In this document: positions 42,222-45,138 of the stretch, one piece after another
Position numbering within the stretch: position 1 is the first letter of the stretch
Layout of the letters: every line of letters starts with the position of its first letter
Source of the DNA: CAYUYV01 sp050331455
Lineage (GTDB): Bacteria > Pseudomonadota > Alphaproteobacteria > JAJFIK01
NCBI GenBank assembly: GCA_050331455.1
Contig: JBHJGV010000013.1
Coordinates: 1 to 45,138 of the forward strand
Length of the DNA: 45,138 nt
Reading direction: 5' to 3'
The notes under the pieces: model-generated
Seen by the model: the letters and a program-made list of their open reading frames with translations, nothing else
Told to the model about the DNA's origin: nothing
Databases searched by the model: none
Translations under genes and position numbers: made by a program

Positions 42222-42635
42222 TCATAGCGCAAGGCGGCATCCCAAACGGCTTGCGACACCTCTCAAGATCAGGAGCCTCCGGCAAAGCCGGGGCCGTTCA
42301 GTAAGCTTCTGGCGGAACCGCCAGATCGTCGTATGATCGGGGGCGGGCTTGTTCAACGGCAGATGGACGAACCGGCGGAACGAGAGCCAGTCATCAAGCG
42401 CCTCTTCCATGCCCTCGTCAGACAAATCGTACCACGAGCCAAGCAAAAGTAGCTTGACCATCGTCAATTGCAGATAGGACGGCTTGCCCACATCGCTGGC
42501 GTAAGTCGGCTTCAGGATCTGCTCTATTGGCCGCCAGTCGATCATCTTGTCCAGATCATCAAGCCATTCATTTCTGCCCTTACGCTGGGCGGTCAAACCA
42601 TCCGCAAAACTCATCTGGCCCAAGCAACGCTGCAT
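42222..42635 (-). pseudogene. Truncated IS5-family transposase (N-terminal part)
   Basis: The minus-strand frame starts at ATG 42635 (or 42614) and reads GQMSFADGLTAQRKGRNEWL, then LTMVKLLLLGSWYDLSDEGM and PDHTTIWRFRQKLTE. This is the DUF772 N-terminal domain of IS5-group transposases. After about residue 112 the frame leaves the family pattern and stops at 42222, so the DDE catalytic domain is missing. The right part of the element appears deleted up to the speE 3' end. A candidate IS end lies at 42681-42700. Confidence 0.85.
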
Positions 42636-42680
42636 AATCCGATCCTCCCGATTCGATTTCCATCATGGAATCAAATCACT

Positions 42681-42700
42681 CCCGGTTATGCAAAGGCGTC
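42681..42700 (-). repeat. Candidate left terminal inverted repeat of the IS5 remnant
   Basis: Read on the minus strand the sequence starts gacgcctttgcataaccggg, resembling the GAGxCCTTTGCA-type ends of many IS5-group elements. It lies about 45 bp upstream of the transposase start, the usual place. The opposite end is absent, so target duplication cannot be checked. Confidence 0.4.
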
Positions 42701-42760
42701 AAATACTTCACCTCATTGAAGCAGAATTCAACACAAAGAAATTGTTAATTTCGCCCCATA

Positions 42761-42790
42761 TTGACTCAATTTTTATCCTGTCGGTATGGT
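42761..42790 (+). promoter_or_regulatory. Possible sigma-70-type promoter upstream of the RTX gene
   Basis: TTGACT (42761-42766), 18-nt spacer, TATGGT (42785-42790) in a stretch markedly richer in A+T than the rest of the window. The start codon is 115 bp downstream. Confidence 0.35.
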
Positions 42791-42905
42791 CACAAACGCT
42801 GGGTGTGCAGCGAACAATAAAGCACGTTTTCTGTGTCACCACTGCAAAATTGGATCTAGTGCCGGACAGTCGGTTGGCGTCCGGCGTGGCCTAAGGGGAA
42901 ACATC

Positions 42906-44369
42906 ATGGGTAACAAGCAAAAGTTCTCAGTCGACGAATTCGATGGCAGCACCGATTTCGAAATCTGGTTCGAGCGGGAATCGGATTGGTTCAAAGCCAT
43001 CACGAATGCGATTGCCAATGGCAGCAACGGCAAAAAGCTGTTCGGCGACGTCCGTCTCGATGAGGTGGAAGGCGACAACGTCACGCTGAACATTCGCGGC
43101 ACAGCCAAGCTTTTTAACAAAGGCCTGCTCGACTTCGACGGCGAGGAAATCGATGGAGATCCTCTGAACGCGGACGTCACGGGAACATTTGAAACTGTCA
43201 CTTCCCAGTCCGTGGACCCGGACAATGTGGCCTTCTTCAATGGCGTCGCCGATGTCTATGAGTCCGATGATCCCATTCTGGTCACCGGCGGTAAGGGCAA
43301 TGACAGCCTCACCGGCAGCGACGCAGACGACATTATTGCCAGCAACAAAGGCAACGATACAGTCATCGCCGGCCGCGGCAATGACTTTGTGAAGGGCGGC
43401 GCTGGAAACGACTTTATCTCCGGCCAACAAGGCAATGACTTCCTGAACGGTGATTACTCCGACAGCGTGTTCCACAACGACCGGGACGGCGGCAAGGCCT
43501 GGAACGACACCATTGTGGGCGGCGACGGCGACGACTGGATTTTCGGCAATCAGGGCAATGACAGCCTGCAAGGCGGCAGCGACGACGACACCGTCCGCGG
43601 CGGCCTCGGCGATGACACCATCGATGGCGGGAACCAAAACGATCAGCTTTTCGGCGACGATGGCAATGACCGCGTCTCCGGTGGGCGTGACAATGACGAG
43701 CTGTTCGGCGGCGACGGCAACGACACCCTCGACGGCCAGGAAGGCAATGACACGGTGAATGGCGGTGCCGGCGACGACGTGGTCTCCGGCGGACGCAAGC
43801 GCAACCCGAGCGACGGCGACAACCTTGTCGACGGCGGTGAGGGCAACGACACCGTGCAAGCCGGCTTCGGCAACGACACCCTGATCGGCGGAGAAGGCGA
43901 CGACCTGCTGCGCGGTGGCACGGGCAACGACACCATGACCGGCGGCGTTGAAGGATCCTCCAACAGCAATCCGGGCAACACACCGGACCGCAACACCTTC
44001 GTGTTCGAAGGCGGCAACGACGTCATCACCGACTTCGACGCAGACGCCGGTGGAGAGAGCACCTTCGACGAACTCGAGTTCGACTTCGGCGGCTCGAAGG
44101 TCACCTTGAGCACGGTCCAGGATTTCGTGGGCTTTGTCGGCGTGATCGAGAGCGACGGCGATGTGACGACCGATGCCGGCATGATCGGCGACGACCTGGT
44201 CCTCGTCTTCGCCCGCGACGGTTCGGCAACCGATGCCGACATCACGGACTCGGTCCGGCTGCAGAATTTCTTCGCTGTCGATGATGTCGACGGTGTGGAC
44301 TTCTTCCCGGACGGAACCTTCGGTGCGTCGAAGATGTTCGACGATGTCAGCGGCGATACGTTCCTCTAA
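42906..44369 (+). CDS. RTX (hemolysin-type calcium-binding) repeat protein
   Basis: 487-residue acidic protein. Residues 1-127 form a unique N-terminal domain (KFSVDEFDGSTDFEIWFERE) with no family match. Residues about 128-348 carry some 20 nonapeptide repeats of GGxGxDxUx form (GGKGNDSLT, GGAGNDFIS, GGDGNDTLD, GGEGDDLLR), interrupted at two places by non-repeat inserts (SVFHNDRDGGKAWN and KRNPSDGDNL). These coordinate Ca2+ in a beta-roll. The C-terminal 140 residues end DDVSGDTFL, consistent with an uncleaved type I secretion signal. No T1SS genes are in this window. Start 42906 has aaggggaa upstream. Followed by a strong terminator. Confidence 0.92.
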   Translation: MGNKQKFSVDEFDGSTDFEIWFERESDWFKAITNAIANGSNGKKLFGDVRLDEVEGDNVTLNIRGTAKLFNKGLLDFDGEEIDGDPLNADVTGTFETVTSQSVDPDNVAFFNGVADVYESDDPILVTGGKGNDSLTGSDADDIIASNKGNDTVIAGRGNDFVKGGAGNDFISGQQGNDFLNGDYSDSVFHNDRDGGKAWNDTIVGGDGDDWIFGNQGNDSLQGGSDDDTVRGGLGDDTIDGGNQNDQLFGDDGNDRVSGGRDNDELFGGDGNDTLDGQEGNDTVNGGAGDDVVSGGRKRNPSDGDNLVDGGEGNDTVQAGFGNDTLIGGEGDDLLRGGTGNDTMTGGVEGSSNSNPGNTPDRNTFVFEGGNDVITDFDADAGGESTFDELEFDFGGSKVTLSTVQDFVGFVGVIESDGDVTTDAGMIGDDLVLVFARDGSATDADITDSVRLQNFFAVDDVDGVDFFPDGTFGASKMFDDVSGDTFL

Positions 44370-44408
44370 GGATCGCGCCGGCGCAAGACCGATCAGCAAT
44401 GACGACGT

Positions 44409-44444
44409 CACTCCGCAGGTCCATCGGCCTGCGGAGTGTTTTTT
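44409..44444 (+). terminator. Rho-independent terminator after the RTX gene
   Basis: Perfect 11-bp stem (44409-44419 with 44428-44438), 8-nt loop, then six T residues. Confidence 0.92.
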
Positions 44445-44801
44445 GGTGCCGCAACAGCGCCAGCCTCCTTGGGCAATCATTCCCGGTCCCAGGTCCAGCC
44501 GCTACAGTTTCCTCAAGATCCGGAGGGACCGGACGCAGGCCGTCTCCTCGAACAGGACCGTGCCGGCCTCACGCGCCGCACATCCAATGGAGACAGATGA
44601 TTTTCCGCAATAGGTCCCGATCTCGACACAGGGGCCGAGGGCCCCGCCCTGCCGGGCGGCCAGCGCGAGGGCCTCGCCTTTCTCCCGATGGAGAAAACAC
44701 TTCCCTGGGTTTCCCCCCCGTCAGAGGTTAGGTATCGTTCCCAAAGGCTTTGAGGAGAGGCAAAGCACCTTTCGCTCAAGTCCAAAGCCCTACCGATCGT
44801 C
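44445..44801. other. Intergenic region, nothing recognised
   Basis: About 360 bp between the RTX terminator and the leucine-rich-repeat gene. Open frames here do not look like genes and no mobile-element end or RNA motif was identified. Confidence 0.45.
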
Positions 44802-44852
44802 ATGGTGGATGGGGTTCCGGGGCGACATGCATTGAGAGCGGGCGCGGTGATT

Positions 44853-45138
44853 ATGACCTCTGATGACAAGATCCATCATCTGGATAGGGACCAAGCCCGT
44901 GCCCTTCTCTCGCAGGCACAAGAGCAAAAATGGGAAACTCTGATCCTTCTGGGTCCAGATGCTTATATTCCCTCCGATCCTCACTTCTGGCCTGATCATT
45001 TCAAGTCCGGCACCCCAGTCTATTCAATTGAAGACACCGATTTGGCGGCTGTCTTTCCTGGTGTCCTGGAACTGGAGTCGCTTCGCAGCCTCGACCTACA
45101 CGGCAACGACATCGGCGAGGAGGGCGCCAAGGCCATCG
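44853..45138 (+). CDS. Leucine-rich-repeat protein (partial, 5' end only)
   Basis: 95 codons from ATG 44853 run off the window end. The frame reads MTSDDKIHHLDRDQARALLS, then a unique segment (PSDPHFWPDHFKSGTPVYSI), then LESLRSLDLHGNDIGEEGAK, the first unit of a ribonuclease-inhibitor-type leucine-rich repeat (LxxLDLxxNxIGxxGAxAI). Such proteins bind other proteins and often occur as accessory genes. ATG 44802 is a possible upstream start and neither has a strong ribosome-binding site. Base composition is lower in GC than the housekeeping genes, suggesting an acquired region with the RTX gene. Confidence 0.65.
   Translation, partial: MTSDDKIHHLDRDQARALLSQAQEQKWETLILLGPDAYIPSDPHFWPDHFKSGTPVYSIEDTDLAAVFPGVLELESLRSLDLHGNDIGEEGAKAI

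Noticed and set aside
41155..42285. A long minus-strand frame opposite speE reaching into the transposase remnant
   Set aside because: Antisense composition only; speE is certain and the frame does not continue the transposase.
42927..44480. A 517-codon open frame on the minus strand opposite the RTX gene
   Set aside because: Its apparent Val/Ala repeats are the reverse translation of the RTX nonapeptide codons; no ribosome-binding site and no independent signature.

Overview
The window reads as a high-GC chromosomal segment from an alphaproteobacterium. This rests on family-level gene content (DusA, RlmJ, SUMT-type CobA, many acyl-CoA dehydrogenases, DivJ/PleC-like histidine kinases), on GGAAC-N16/17-CGTT promoters typical of the alphaproteobacterial general stress sigma factor EcfG, and on GTTC-N7-GTTC LexA boxes. 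Most of the window is densely packed housekeeping and catabolic genes. Two parts look accessory: the 9.0-15.5 kb stress-gene region and the 42.2-45.1 kb right end. No tRNA, rRNA, CRISPR array or prophage was seen.

Layout. 1-8 kb: partial xseA, divergent purD, an aminoglycoside-phosphotransferase-fold kinase, a PAS histidine kinase, a glutathione S-transferase-like protein, an ACAD11-type acyl-CoA dehydrogenase, tadA. The kinase and the dehydrogenase match the two halves of mammalian ACAD11, suggesting a split 4-hydroxyacyl-CoA pathway. 8-15.5 kb: a 23S/16S pseudouridine synthase, then CsbD, a DUF1328 membrane peptide, an acidic-tailed membrane peptide, a ribbon-helix-helix protein, a Glu/Leu/Phe/Val dehydrogenase, a Crp/Fnr regulator, an EcfG-like ECF sigma factor, a small lipoprotein and a double-OB-fold periplasmic protein. 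Three exact and two near-exact EcfG-type promoters lie in the intergenic spaces here, so this is probably a general-stress-response cluster. A degenerate coding remnant and a perfect 13-bp inverted repeat sit at 13.5-14.05 kb.

15.5-25.3 kb: a DCC thiol oxidoreductase, rlmJ, cobA, then a plus-strand run (retropepsin-like protease, metallophosphoesterase overlapping phnN, phosphoglucomutase/phosphomannomutase). Next come a VOC-family gene behind a double inverted SOS box, a TauE/SafE permease, dusA and a HEAT-like protein. 25.4-34.8 kb: MltF-like lytic transglycosylase, a pair of acyl-CoA dehydrogenases that look like the two subunits of a heteromer, a MarR regulator, pepN and a second orphan histidine kinase.

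34.8-41 kb (minus strand, transcribed right to left): two overlapping PYROXD2/COG1233-type FAD oxidoreductases, one with a degenerate nucleotide-binding loop; a GcvT/YgfZ-family protein with a long disordered N-terminus; and an M19 membrane dipeptidase. 41.3-45.1 kb: a spermidine synthase, a truncated IS5-family transposase, a secreted RTX (calcium-binding nonapeptide-repeat) protein with a strong terminator, and the start of a leucine-rich-repeat protein cut by the window end.
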